Source of the DNA: Lasiosphaeris hirsuta
Taxonomy: Eukaryota; Ascomycota; Sordariomycetes; Sordariales; Lasiosphaeriaceae
DNA length: 64,000 nucleotides
NCBI GenBank assembly: GCA_030549175.1
Contig: JAUKUA010000004.1
Coordinates: 2,480,001-2,544,000, forward strand
Reading direction: 5' to 3'
This document shows, piece by piece, positions 1 to 10,406 of the stretch; position 1 is the first letter of the stretch; every line of letters starts with the position of its first letter. The notes under the pieces are model-generated. The model did not search any database and was not told where the DNA came from. It saw only the letters and a program-made list of their open reading frames with translations. Position numbers and translations under genes: made by a program.

Positions 1-488
1 AGTCTGGCAAGAGGCTGCACGGCGAATATGGCGGCCATCATGCGACCGCGGGACTTGGTGCGCACCCACTCAGCCGTGATGATGGCCACCAGCGGCTGCT
101 CGGCCCCAATGGCCAGGCCCAGACAAAAGCGCCAGAAAGCGAGCCAGGCATAGATATCCATGGTGCCGCCGAAGCCCTCGGACGCCTGCACGATGCCGAG
201 CGTCGCCACGATCAACAGCAGAAGTTCGTACCCGTACAACCGCTTGCGGCCCCACAGGTCGGCCAGGTTTCCCACAACCAGCATGCTCAAGACAGCCGCC
301 ACGTGCCCGATCTCGTCCAGCGCCATGCCGGGGTTGCCGTCTAGCCGGCCGCATGGCGGGTAGATGTACAGCAGCTCGAGTTTGATGATGTTCCCGCTGA
401 AGAAGGCGTAGCTGCGCGCGAAGAAGCCCGAAGCACCTACCCAGAAAAGACGCTTCACCAGCCGGCCATTGTCGATGATGCGGCGCAT
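1..488 (-). CDS. MFS transporter, phosphate:H+ symporter-like, N-terminal part (cut by window edge)
   Basis: The minus-strand frame runs off the left edge and encodes the first four or so membrane segments of a major facilitator transporter. MFS motif A is visible (GNLADLWGRKRLYGYE), followed by hydrophobic LLLLIVATLG and the segment WRFCLGLAIGAE, then AEWVRTKSRGRM. This order resembles fungal phosphate/organophosphate symporters of the plasma membrane; the substrate is inferred from family resemblance only. The first in-frame ATG is at 488. Just upstream the frame meets TAG at 501-503, which is also a good 3' splice site with a branch sequence (gctaac) before it, so a short upstream exon is possible and the true start may lie near 550-620. 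The C-terminal two thirds are outside the window. Confidence 0.75.
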   Translation of the reverse strand, partial: MRRIIDNGRLVKRLFWVGASGFFARSYAFFSGNIIKLELLYIYPPCGRLDGNPGMALDEIGHVAAVLSMLVVGNLADLWGRKRLYGYELLLLIVATLGIVQASEGFGGTMDIYAWLAFWRFCLGLAIGAEQPLVAIITAEWVRTKSRGRMMAAIFAVQPLAR

Positions 489-1380
489 GCGATTGCGGCT
501 CTAACATGGTTAGCTCTGTTGGCATCGCGGGGTGAAAGTGCGTACCAGAATTCCAGGGGGTTCGGGATTTCGCTGGGCTCGGGCGAGAGGTCCCCACCAA
601 GTCCTGCGGGCAGGGGGAACATCCCGTGAGTAACTCATGTTCCTTGATATTGGCTGTCCGCCTAAGTTGTGGTGGCAATTCAGTACTTTGTTCGTTTGGC
701 TTCGAGAGCACCAAAGTCGCCGTTGCCAAAACCTGTCGGTTTGAGTTGGAATATAACAGCAAAAAAAAGCCCCATCTCTTTTACTTGATATTGCTGGGGG
801 AAAGCACGATTTTACACGGAGATGTCTTTACATGACATAATGGCATGACATAAATGTCCTCACCCTCTTCACAAGGCTCCCAGCGGGGCGTCCTCAACTT
901 GGCGCAACAGATTATTGAATTGTTGCATAAGGCTCTGGACGACTGCCACCATCATTGGTCTCGACGCAACACTTTGACCCAGCCCTGTGACCGGTAGTAT
1001 CGAGGGTGTCTGGACAGGCCTATCCCGGGCAAACGTGGTGGCAAATTGCCTCGCCGTTTTGCCTTGAGCCTGGCCCAAAGCGTGCGCAGCATGCAGCCAC
1101 GACTGAACGCGCGCGAACCTGGGGGGTTCCGTGGTGGCTGTGAGACAGATGACCGTGCGCAGCCAACCAGAGCCGCTTTTTGGGTAAAAGCAGCCATTCT
1201 CGTCCCCTTGGCCGAACCGGTCCTCCAGCCATCATCGATGCACCACATCAAACCGACAAGAGTCTCTCGATCAGATGGCTCGCATACGCTTATCGCCTCG
1301 GTGCCTTGCATAAAGCAGCCGAGTGGGTCGGCCAGAGCAGGCAATACTTGGGACGATCTCGTCTTTTTCTTCATCGCAAA
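489..1380. other. Intergenic region between divergent genes; no gene seen
   Basis: It holds the probable 5' leader or first exon of the MFS gene (about 490-620) and the promoter of the gene starting at 1381. Several open frames here show no protein-like composition and no recognisable motif. I see no repeat or RNA gene. Confidence 0.5.
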
Positions 1381-3324
1381 ATGGCCGAGGTCTTTGGTCT
1401 GATATCGTTTGCGCTCGGGGCCCTCGCCGCCGCCGACAGGGCCGTGGTCCTGTTTGACCGGCTTCAGAATGCGCCCAAACAGATGAGGTTGGTGTGGATT
1501 CTGTTGGACCAGATCAAGGAGGACCTCAACACGCTCAGGGAAAGCAACAACGACGACTCAGGGGGGCCAAGGATTTCGCCTGCCACATTCAAGGAGATAA
1601 AGGATGCACTTACCGAGTGCGAAGTTTTTCTGGACAGATACAGCGAGCGGTTCTCGAGCAGGGTCACTCTGCGCCGTGTCTTCTGGTCTGCCATCAAGGC
1701 GGCTGAGCTGGAGGGCATCAGGAGCCGTATCGCCTACATCTATCCGCAAATCATCACGCCTCTGAACATGAGAGTCCTTATTTCGATGATGCCGGCCCCT
1801 GCCACCGGAGAACAAAACAGCCCAATGCTGCCAGCACAGGTTGCCCAAGCTGGGGTGGTAGGAGACACAGCGCCGTCTCCTTATGGCATAGCAGCAACAG
1901 CAGACGGCGTCCAAGCGCTGGTTCGCGACAGTGATGTGCGTCAAGATGGGGTCCGGCAGGCGGAGGAAGAGTTGAAAGCGGCCTTGTCTATCAAACTCCG
2001 CGACATACTCGAGACAAACGCGACTATCGAGATGGATGACGACTTGAAGATTCTTCAGAGAGCCACTCTGTATGCCTTCCCCCTCCTACTCCCGTTGTTA
2101 CTCCGACATGTCCGACCGTCCTTTGGATAAGGAAAACAGCTCTAACATGGGACACCCAAAACAGCACACTCCAGGGTGACGACATTCCCCTGGAATACCA
2201 GACCCTAAAGCTCGATGGACTCGAAGTCGCCGCCCGCGACGAAAAGACCATTATGTTGCGGTTCAGCTGCAACGGCGGGTCCATCCGAATCAAGCATCTT
2301 GGTATGCCCCACTTGCCCCTTTCCTCACCTACCCTTTTTCTCCCGTTTCCGCTAGCCCGTCCAGCCCTCGATCCAACAGCTAACCGGAAACTCCAGTCCC
2401 ATTCTCCACCCCGCCCTGCCTCAGCGCCGTCGAATCACCCGACGTCTACTTCCGCGCCACGCACTCCATCACCCTGCTGCTTGACGACGGCCACCTCCTC
2501 CTGCACGTCGCCACCCCCCGCTACCACTTCAACGACTTCCGCGTACGGCGTAAGTTTCAGGAGCTAGTCCGCGCCCGCAAGCTTGTGGCCGAGATTGAGT
2601 CAGTTGAAGTCATGGCCCTGTTCAACGACAACGACGATGGGCGCATGCTCACGAGCGGCACAACGAGTACCAAGGCCACGAGTATTAGCGGAAGCAGTAC
2701 TAGCAGCGGTAGCAGGGCCTCGAAAACGAGGGTGAGGAAGGTGCGGCGGCAGGATGTGTGTCTAGCGCAGAGCGAGCCGCTACAGATCTGGCAGCCGGAG
2801 GGGGCAGACCAGCCCGGGTGTTCGGGACCCGGCATCGTGACGGTGACGTTCCTAGCCGACACGGCGGAGTTGAGTGGTGGCGGTGGTTCGCGCCGTGATA
2901 AGTGGCGTGTGCTTGAGTGGCATGCCGAGGATTTGGGTGGCAGGGCGGAAGTTGTCGCCAAGGCGGCAGAGATGTGGTGGGCGATTCGCTGCGTCGGCGC
3001 GGCGCCTGGGGTGAGAATTACGTTTCGGTCAAAGCGTGGTGAGTCCGGCCTGGGATTACCCTACTACGTACACGAGAGGGTGGCCGAACGAACTTTGTTT
3101 ACTAACACAGAGGGTATCTAGAAGCGAGACGGTTTGCCGAGCTGTTCAAGCCGCCGGATCGGGAGGAGGCGCTCGGTGTGGACGTCAGCGCCCAGGTGCA
3201 GAGTCATGTCGGTGCCCGGCCGCAGAGCCATGTCAGTGCCCAGGTTCGGAGCCATACTTTGCCCTTGTTGGCTCCCATCGGGACACTGGATTCCATCGAG
3301 ACGGAATGGTCGGGTTTATTTTAG
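1381..3324 (+). CDS. Protein with HeLo-like / NACHT_N-type fungal N-terminal domain
   Basis: Four exons fit one 556-residue frame: 1381-2069, 2165-2301, 2397-3038, 3122-3324. Each intron has a GT donor, an AG acceptor, and a CTAAC branch sequence shortly before the acceptor. The start ATG opens MAEVFGLISFALGALAAADR, the usual beginning of the helical N-terminal domains (HeLo-like, SesA-like, NACHT_N) that precede fungal STAND proteins or act as cell-death effectors. Helices continue to about residue 140. The middle (residues 225-330) is rich in beta-strand-like sequence, followed by a Ser/Thr-rich linker and a conserved-looking segment around residues 400-470. The last exon carries a short imperfect repeat built on SHV (QSHVGARPQSHVSAQVRSH). 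It lies 966 bases upstream of, and in the same direction as, an NLR gene, so a partner role is possible. The domain call is by pattern and moderate; function is not known. Confidence 0.7.
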
Positions 3325-4289
3325 GGGCTTACCAGCTCATGGCCTTGCCGTAGTGCGACCTGCGACGTAGCGGGTAGGGATAGACGACAAAGCCGACCAC
3401 GCACTCCACTTGGGTCGACTGGAGATAATTCCAACAACATGGAAAGTGATCGATACGAACTCTGAATCCGGAAGCCTGGACCCATCAGGTCTTTGGGCTG
3501 TGGGCCTTAACACATACTTAGATGCAAGTCACTTGTTTGGACTTTGATCCCAATCGCAGGGCGGAGACCTAGAAGCAAAGAAACGGGGACTCCTAGAAAC
3601 CTGAGACAAGCCCGGTTCCTTCATAAGAAAAATAGAGAGAATTCCAAAAACTCTTTGCTGTCAGCGACTACCTAGACAAGAGGGCCGACAAACGCAGGAG
3701 ACACGGATGAAAGCCGATGTCACCAGTGATGCCCAATTTTCCCCGTGCCAATAAGGCAGGCGGCGACCTGCAGGCCGCCGGCTGGCCAGTCACTCGGCAG
3801 CCTGGCCAGCTCCCATTCGCGAGTTTTGGATGTGTCTTGGCGGGGTGTGCGTTTGTGCAACCAGGCATGCTCCGCCATCAAAACCGCAGGTGATGGGTCT
3901 CTCACAGTTTGTGGGGATTCTGCACCTGACAGAGGACGTTTCCTTGCCAAACTGCATGTGTATGAGGCCCACTGCATGCTTGGGTGCCGTACTGCTCAGG
4001 TATTGGCTGGGCGATGCACTCTGAGCTCAAACGGGGTTGTGCCACAGGAAAGGGCAAGAGTTTATCAGGTGCTTTGCCCGCTCGACTGGCCGGCTTCGTG
4101 TTTGTTCATCTTTTCGTCAACAACCATTTTGGACTGAGCCCGAACACCCAGCCTTTTGCACACACTGCAGCACCTGAGCAGAATGGCGACGGAAACACTG
4201 TCCTGCGGTATTGAGGTGCTGTGGGAGCCGCCTCCACCAGCCGAAATCAGCATCGAGTAGGTTATAGTCCCTCAGTTTCCAGCGTTGCC
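3325..4289. other. Intergenic region upstream of the NLR gene
   Basis: Short open frames occur on both strands but none shows family motifs or splice continuity with its neighbours. This stretch presumably holds the terminator of the 1381-3324 gene and the promoter of the NLR. Confidence 0.45.
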
Positions 4290-7200
4290 ATGGGGGTTTC
4301 GCTAACCACAAGACATAAAAGCATTGTTGCCGTCCCAGGTCTGGGCGCACATCCCAAAAGGTGCTGGACCAGTGACTGGAATGAAACAAGCTCGGAATTC
4401 AATTGGCTCAGCGATGAAAATGGGCTCAGATGGGCAGTCGGCGGAAATGTCCGCATTCTGCTGTTCAGCGAAGTATCCATCAGGAATGGTCCCACAATGG
4501 ACTCTCTCGGCGACAGGCTCCTCAATGCCCTCCAGGACGCGAGGTCGGGCCCCAATGGGGCTCACAATCGCCCTGTGGTCTTTATCGGCCATAGCACCGG
4601 GGGTTTAATCGTTGCAAACGCCATCGTCAGGGCTCGCGTGGACCGCGTCCCCTTTCCGGGTCTACTCGAAGCCATATGTGGCGCTGTCTTCCTTGGCACG
4701 CCGTTTCAGGGGTTTCCAGCATCCAAACTGGTTGTCGGCTTGGACGCAGAGACTCGCGAAACTGTCAGGCGAGTGGAATCTCCGTTGCTCGGACTAATGT
4801 TTCCCAACATCGGCCATTGTGCACTCAGCGCCCTGGTGGGAAAGTTCTTCGCTGCTGCTGAGCAGGGAAATGCCAAAATGGAATTGTTTGGCTTTTACGA
4901 GGAGCTGGAAACGGACTTTTCACAGCTCGTACCGAGAGCCATGGGCGACTCATGGGCCAGGTCAGTAGCTGCAGATTCGAACTGTCGGATGATACCTGGC
5001 CGTGGTGGCGACTACCTCTCGGCCAGAGCGGGATACAGCTCTATTAGTATCCTCAGAGATCACTCAAATCTCATCAAGTTCGCCAACTGCCACGACCCGG
5101 TCCTCGAAGTCATACTCACGCCTATTCGCAGGGTGATTGAGACGGCGTTGGAAAAAGGTCGCCAGCGTTTTGGTGCCGCCAAGATTGTTGATGAAGACTC
5201 AGCCGGGGCCGTACTTCACGCTCTGCAGGGGGTTGCGGTCGAAGAACACTACCAGAAGATGAATGAGAAGGTTGGCCTACCGTCTGGCGCCCCCTGGATC
5301 TGGAACTCTGAAGATTTTACCCACTGGCTCGACGTGGGCCAGGACACTCAACCAATGCGAATTCTCGGGATCAGTGGCATGGGCGGCAGGGGAAAAGGCG
5401 CAGCTGCCATAGCTGCCATTGATAAGATTCGGCAGTCCCACACCCCTTTCCTCCTGGCCTACTTCTTCTGTGGATCGATGCCGCACGGGCGACTACGAGT
5501 CGAGTCATTGCTCAAGTCTCTCCTGCATCAGCTCATCGCTCAGCAGAGACCCCTGTACCGATATGCGACGCAGTTCACCGATAGATATCATCTAGCGAAG
5601 CCACCGACTGAGTCGACAAAACTGCACAGTCCTTTCCCCGAGGCCGCGTGCACATTTGAGAATCTCAGTCTGGCCCTGCGCCGCATTTTGGAGGACGAAA
5701 CCGTGGGGCCTGTTTACTTTGTGATTCATGGGATTGACAGATTGCATGGTGGCGGTAAAGCAACCGAAAGACTGATGAGGCATTTGGGTGAACTGGCGGC
5801 TGAAAATAACTCGGAACCTCGGGGGGGCGAAAAACGTATGTGCACCGCCAAAGTTCGCTGGCTCCTTATTACCACCACCCAAAACAAATACGTGGCTCCG
5901 AAGAAAGGAGCGAAAACTCAGGCAACGCGATGGGTCGATCTCAATAATTGTAAGTTTGACCCAGTGGTCATGACCCGGCTACGGGCCTACGCCAGCCAAA
6001 AAGTCTCGGCTCTTGCGAGTGAAAAGGGGTACGATAAGGCCTTTTCTTACTTTGTGAGCTCTCTCATGGCCAAAGAAGCCAATGCCTTGAATTCGGGTAC
6101 AGACTGGATCGATATTGTCAACGTCTACTTGCGCGAAATTCTAGACTTGGAGAAGACCCCCCATGTCAGACATCGGCTCAAGAAGATGGTGCAGAATATG
6201 GCCGAGCCGTTCGTAGCAAAATGGAACCGGCTGCTTGACAGCACCGACGTTCAGTTTGTTGAAGATGCTAAGGAAATGTTCAGGGCACTGGTAATTTGCA
6301 AGAGAAGTCCAAAGCCAAAAGAACTGGCGGTCCTTGCCGGTCTGTCAACCAGCCCGGAAAGGGTGTGGTGTCTACTGGCTCGATGCAAGGAGCTGCTGAT
6401 CCAGCGTGAGGATGACGGCGCTGTGGTCTTTGTGCCCGGAAAGAACGTCGAACTTCCCATGAAGAACAGGGCAGCCGATCTTCTTGAACTTCATGACGAT
6501 GGGCAGAAGCGCCAGCACGGTGTGCTAGCCTGGAGGTGCTTCGCTGACCTCAAGGACACTCCCTGTCAGTACTCGATAGAACACTGGGTCGATCACGCGT
6601 CCGATGCGACTGAGGATTTTGCTGAAGCGATCAGCTGTGAAGACGACTTCTGGGGAAAACACTCAGGCATCCGAGAGAGATGGCTCAACGAATACGAGCA
6701 TTTCTTTTCTCTCACGTCAGGAGTTGCGTATCCCGGAAGTTACATCACTGCCAAGGGTTCGACAGGTCTGCATACGGCTACGGCTGTGGGACATGCAAGC
6801 CTTGTTGCCGCCCTGATTGAGCGTTCAAGGGGCGCCTTCGATAGCGTTGAAGTTGAATGTGAAGTCAACACCCGCAACGGAAACCACCACACACCGCTGC
6901 ACCTGGCAGCCTACCAGGGCCGAATCGACCTCATGAGGCTGCTTATCAAGAGCAAAGCTAACGTAAACGATGGGATGGAGGACGGCTTCATGACACCACT
7001 GGCCATGGCTGCAATTTCCGGACACGAAGAGAGCGTGGAGTGGCTTCTCAAGCACGGGGCTTCTGTCGACGCAGTATCCAGCGACCAAGGCCCAGCAATC
7101 CACTGCGCGATACGCTCGGGCAACATCGAGGCGGTAAAGACTTTGATAACCAGCAACCAAGCTCATGCATGGATGGATGGCAAGTGGAACCCCGCTGGCG

Positions 7201-8621
7201 ACCAGAGTCTGCATTTACAGCCACTAGTACTGGCTGCACGCTTCTCTGATCCGCAAACTATCAGGCTTTTGTTGGGATATTCCCTTGACCACATGCAGAT
7301 GGGAGAATACCTGGCGGTCTTCTCTCAAGCTTCTAAGGCCGGCCGGGGCGATGTGATGAATCTTCTGCTCCAGACACCCATTACTCAAAACGCCCGCAGC
7401 CCCGAGCTCGGCAAATGTACACCAGTCTTCCAAGAGGGTTTGGACAGCGTTGTCAGAGTAGAAAAGTGGGGCTGTCTTGACGTGTTTCTAAAACGAGAGC
7501 TTGTCTGGAAGGGAGTGAAGTGGGATGATGCCATCGTCGCGATTGCCGGTTCCGCGGCCGAACCCAGTGACGCTCTGGAGAGAATTGGCAAGGCAGTTGG
7601 GACGGATATCCGCCAGGAAACTCTGGCCGAGGCTCTCCAAGCGGCAACACTCGGTGGGAAGACAAGGACGGTCCAGGTGCTCCTCGAGACCTTCAAGGTT
7701 GCGCCCGACGCTAGAACCGAGCCATGGAAGCCCACCGCTTTGGCCATTGCCGCACAAAACGGGGCGACCGAGCTGGTTTGTCTACTGCTCAAGCACGGCG
7801 CCGACGTGGATGCTCCTTTCAGCTGGCCCCTCCAGGCTGCCGCAGCAGAGGGGCACCTCGAGATCTTGGGACATCTCATCGCGAAGGGGGCCAAACTAAG
7901 CAGACAAGTTGATGACAGGCGGTTTCCGTGGAATACGGCACTCCAGGCGGCATCTGAGCGGGGACATCATGACGCTGCTGAGCGCCTGCTCCGGGCCGGC
8001 GCAGACCCCAACGGTGGTGGGAGAGAAAACGGGTTCTGCTACATTGCCGCAGCCGCCTACCTGGGCCACAAGGAGGTTGTGCGCGTGCTGCTCATGTACG
8101 ATGCCAAGACCAAGGTGGTGGATGCTGAGTTTGGCGGGAGCCCCCTAATCGGGGGAGCTGGCGTCCTTCCTCTCGATCTGATGCGGCAACTGTTGGCAGG
8201 GGGCGCCGATGTCAATGCCGCCGACATATTGTATGGAGACACGGCTCTTATCCGATCCGCACTGGCAAGGAGGCCTGACACAGTCAAGGAGCTGCTCGAG
8301 CACGGCGCGGACGTCGCACACGTTAACAAGCGTGGCGTCAACGCCCTGCAGGCTGCCAGGGAAGGAGGAGATGCTGAGTGTCTGCGTCTCCTCGTCGACA
8401 GAGTTTCGCTTCTCATCTCTGACACAAAAAGACCAGCCAACCCGGCGAGTGCAGCTCTTGTGAACCAGGATGTGGCGAGCGCGGACCTGTCCGAAGCAGA
8501 TGAGACAACGACGGATGGGGGATGTCAGACACCGGATTTCACCGATCAGAGCGACTCGGACGCGACGGTGTCTGTTTCGGGGAGTCAGAGGAGCTTCGAC
8601 ATCCACGAAGTCGCATTGTAG
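4290..8621 (+). CDS. NLR-type STAND protein: alpha/beta hydrolase - NACHT - ankyrin repeats
   Basis: A single exon of 1443 residues; the first in-frame ATG at 4290 has a good context (gccATGg). Residues 8-260 form an alpha/beta hydrolase of the DUF676/PGAP1-like lipase type. The nucleophile elbow GHSTGG is at about residue 100 and a plausible catalytic His lies in RDHSNLI near 258. A NACHT module follows, with its P-loop region GISGMGGRGKGAAA at about 361-374 and Walker B-like VYFVIHGIDRL near 475. From about 823 to 1380 there are roughly a dozen ankyrin repeats (for example TPLHLAAYQGRIDLMRLLI), then an acidic Ser/Asp-rich tail. In known fungal NLRs the N-terminal domain is the effector, NACHT the switch, and the repeats the sensor; here that would mean a lipase or esterase released on ligand binding. 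Oddity: the P-loop reads GKG-A instead of GKS/T, so nucleotide binding may be altered. Cytosolic by lack of a signal peptide. Confidence 0.88.
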   Translation: MGVSLTTRHKSIVAVPGLGAHPKRCWTSDWNETSSEFNWLSDENGLRWAVGGNVRILLFSEVSIRNGPTMDSLGDRLLNALQDARSGPNGAHNRPVVFIGHSTGGLIVANAIVRARVDRVPFPGLLEAICGAVFLGTPFQGFPASKLVVGLDAETRETVRRVESPLLGLMFPNIGHCALSALVGKFFAAAEQGNAKMELFGFYEELETDFSQLVPRAMGDSWARSVAADSNCRMIPGRGGDYLSARAGYSSISILRDHSNLIKFANCHDPVLEVILTPIRRVIETALEKGRQRFGAAKIVDEDSAGAVLHALQGVAVEEHYQKMNEKVGLPSGAPWIWNSEDFTHWLDVGQDTQPMRILGISGMGGRGKGAAAIAAIDKIRQSHTPFLLAYFFCGSMPHGRLRVESLLKSLLHQLIAQQRPLYRYATQFTDRYHLAKPPTESTKLHSPFPEAACTFENLSLALRRILEDETVGPVYFVIHGIDRLHGGGKATERLMRHLGELAAENNSEPRGGEKRMCTAKVRWLLITTTQNKYVAPKKGAKTQATRWVDLNNCKFDPVVMTRLRAYASQKVSALASEKGYDKAFSYFVSSLMAKEANALNSGTDWIDIVNVYLREILDLEKTPHVRHRLKKMVQNMAEPFVAKWNRLLDSTDVQFVEDAKEMFRALVICKRSPKPKELAVLAGLSTSPERVWCLLARCKELLIQREDDGAVVFVPGKNVELPMKNRAADLLELHDDGQKRQHGVLAWRCFADLKDTPCQYSIEHWVDHASDATEDFAEAISCEDDFWGKHSGIRERWLNEYEHFFSLTSGVAYPGSYITAKGSTGLHTATAVGHASLVAALIERSRGAFDSVEVECEVNTRNGNHHTPLHLAAYQGRIDLMRLLIKSKANVNDGMEDGFMTPLAMAAISGHEESVEWLLKHGASVDAVSSDQGPAIHCAIRSGNIEAVKTLITSNQAHAWMDGKWNPAGDQSLHLQPLVLAARFSDPQTIRLLLGYSLDHMQMGEYLAVFSQASKAGRGDVMNLLLQTPITQNARSPELGKCTPVFQEGLDSVVRVEKWGCLDVFLKRELVWKGVKWDDAIVAIAGSAAEPSDALERIGKAVGTDIRQETLAEALQAATLGGKTRTVQVLLETFKVAPDARTEPWKPTALAIAAQNGATELVCLLLKHGADVDAPFSWPLQAAAAEGHLEILGHLIAKGAKLSRQVDDRRFPWNTALQAASERGHHDAAERLLRAGADPNGGGRENGFCYIAAAAYLGHKEVVRVLLMYDAKTKVVDAEFGGSPLIGGAGVLPLDLMRQLLAGGADVNAADILYGDTALIRSALARRPDTVKELLEHGADVAHVNKRGVNALQAAREGGDAECLRLLVDRVSLLISDTKRPANPASAALVNQDVASADLSEADETTTDGGCQTPDFTDQSDSDATVSVSGSQRSFDIHEVAL

Positions 8622-8759
8622 AGAGATCAAGCTGAAGGCCACAAAGTCACTTTCAAGACAGATGGAGTCTCTTTTCATGCTATTGTTTAGTACTACCCGC
8701 TGGGGGATTTTACCTGTGTAGAAATTGGCACAACTCGGAACACATGTTAAACTCGTGGC

Positions 8760-9050
8760 TCACTTGGTGTCCTCAACCTGATCAGCCGACTCCCTCCCTG
8801 CCTCGACCTCCTTATTCACGTACTCATTCTGATGCGCAAATTCTGTTTGAAGTTAGTACCACGTTGCGCAAGTCAAAGAGACCGCACGGATAGGAAACTT
8901 ACGGTCAACCTTGGCGGACTTGAACTTCCTTGCCGGGACCCGGTTCTCGAAGAGCAGGTCAATCTCACCAAAGGTGCGGTCTTTGGTCTCGGGGAGACGG
9001 AACCAGCACCAGATGTTGATCCTGGGAGAGGTGTGCTGAGATAGAACCTC
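8760..9050 (-). pseudogene. Orphan 3' end of an MFS sugar (hexose) transporter gene
   Basis: Two exons read cleanly on the minus strand: about 9050-8903 and 8843-8760, joined across an intron (8844-8902) with donor gtaagt, branch tactaac and acceptor cag, ending in TGA at 8760. The frame encodes the cytosolic C-terminus of a sugar porter (LPETKDRTFGEIDLLFENRV, then ARKFKSAKVD), the classic PETKGRT signature after membrane segment 12, plus an acidic tail. Nothing upstream encodes the other eleven segments: beyond about 9050 the DNA turns into a degenerate tandem repeat. This is therefore a truncated gene remnant, although its last intron has kept good splice sites, suggesting that the break is fairly recent. 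Confidence 0.75.
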
Positions 9051-9139
9051 GACGCTAAAGATCTGTGAATAGATCTCAACTCCCGGTAGACCGCCTGTTT
9101 GTGAAGCTCGGATCGCCGATAGCCGGGTCGATCGATCTG

Positions 9140-9500
9140 AGAGAAATACCACTTCCCATGATGGGTGATGCTACTGGTGGGTGATGCCGCCGATAGATGA
9201 TACCGTTGATGGATGATACCCTGGACCGCCAATGGAAGAAGCCGCTGATGAATGATGCCCAATGTATGGATGATGCCGCTCATAGATGATACCGCTTATG
9301 GATGATGCCGCTGGTGGGTGATGCTGTTCATGGATGGTACCCCTGACAGATGGTGCTGCCGATGGTTAGGATGATGCCCGCTATACAGCTGATAGATGAT
9401 ACCGCTGACAAATGGTGCCGCTGATGGTTGGGATGATGCCGCTGATGGATGATACCGCTGGTGGATAGGTGGATGAGGCACGCCGCTGATTGATGGGTGT
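9140..9500. repeat. Degenerate minisatellite, units of about 15-20 bp rich in GATGATRCCGC
   Basis: The tract is made of irregular variants of a GATG-rich unit such as tgatggatgataccgctg and tgatggatgatgccgctg, repeated roughly 18 times with point changes and small indels. It abuts the broken sugar transporter. No direct-repeat/spacer regularity of a CRISPR kind is present. Confidence 0.7.
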
Positions 9501-9716
9501 TGCCCTTGCGTCTCTACTTCGCTTCATCATGTTGGACATGATGAACCCGGACAGCCCCAACGCGGAGGGGTAGAGTACGACTTTGCTGTCCCCCTTCCTG
9601 ACCACCCGCTCTCCTCTTTGGCAGAGCCCCACTGGGTTGCCGCAGACGTCAGAAACGGGCCGGATTTTCTTGGGTGCAGGAAGGGTTCCTTTTTTAACGT
9701 GCTGGGGTCCACGTTT

Positions 9717-10406
9717 TCACCATATCCTTAAGAGGGGGGGGGCCGTGCGGTGAGCGGCGGAGGCCACTGTATCCCGGCGATGCCCAGGACCCCAGCCAGC
9801 GGCGGCGACGGCCTGGTCTCTGGCGGTGACGGCGGCGGCCTCGGCTCTTTCGGCGTTGGCGGCGGCGGCCACGGCCCTCTTGGCAGCGGCGACGGCGCCG
9901 GCTCTTTCGGCGGCGGCGGCGCGTCTCTCGTCGGCGGCTTCCTCTCTCTCGCGGGCAGCCTCCCGCCTCTCATTGGCGGTGTCCTGTCTCTCGGTCACCG
10001 CCGCATCCAAATCGCGAGCGGCGACGTCGGCGGCTCTCTCGGCGGCGGTGACGGCGTTGGCGGTGGCGGTGGTGGCAGCGGTGGCGGCAGTGTTGGCGGC
10101 GGCGGCGGTGGTGGCGAAGGCGTCGAGGGTGGCCCGGAGGGCGGTCACGACGGCGGCAGACAGGTCGTCCGCACCATCCTTGCCGTCTCTGCCGTCTCTG
10201 CCGTCTCTGCCGTTTCTGCCGTTGGTGCCGTTGGTGCCATTCGTGCCGGAGCGTTTGGCGGCCCAGATCGAAATCCCAACCGAAACGAACATACCGACGC
10301 CCGCGGAAATCGTCCCCAGCAACGTGGAATGGGCGGACAACTAATCCGCCGCACTACCAGAGCTGGCGGTAGGCGTGGAAGGGAGGGGGAACGTGGGAAT
10401 CGACAT
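9717..10406 (-). pseudogene. Membrane-anchored collagen-like / alanine-rich coiled-coil protein, broken by one in-frame TAG
   Basis: The minus-strand frame opens at ATG 10406 (MSIPTFPLPSTPTASSGSAA), meets TAG at 10341-10343, then continues in the same frame to TGA at 9717. The tail has a short hydrophobic segment (LLGTISAGVGMFVSVGISIW), a collagen-like run of nine or ten Gly-X-Y triplets (GTNGTNGRNGRDGRDGKDG), and about 110 residues of Ala/Glu/Arg heptad-like sequence (EREEAADERRAAAAERAG) expected to form a long coiled coil. The stop would be a one-base change from CAG, so this looks like a recently disabled gene. If translation starts at the internal ATG 10292, a shorter product remains possible. 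The C-terminus runs through a C-rich homopolymer and may be shifted. No function is assigned; composition suggests an elongated, oligomeric, membrane-tethered protein. Confidence 0.55.

Noticed and set aside
9140..9500. Possible CRISPR-like repeat array
   Set aside because: Units are degenerate, unequal and contiguous without unique spacers, and the host is eukaryotic; it is a minisatellite.
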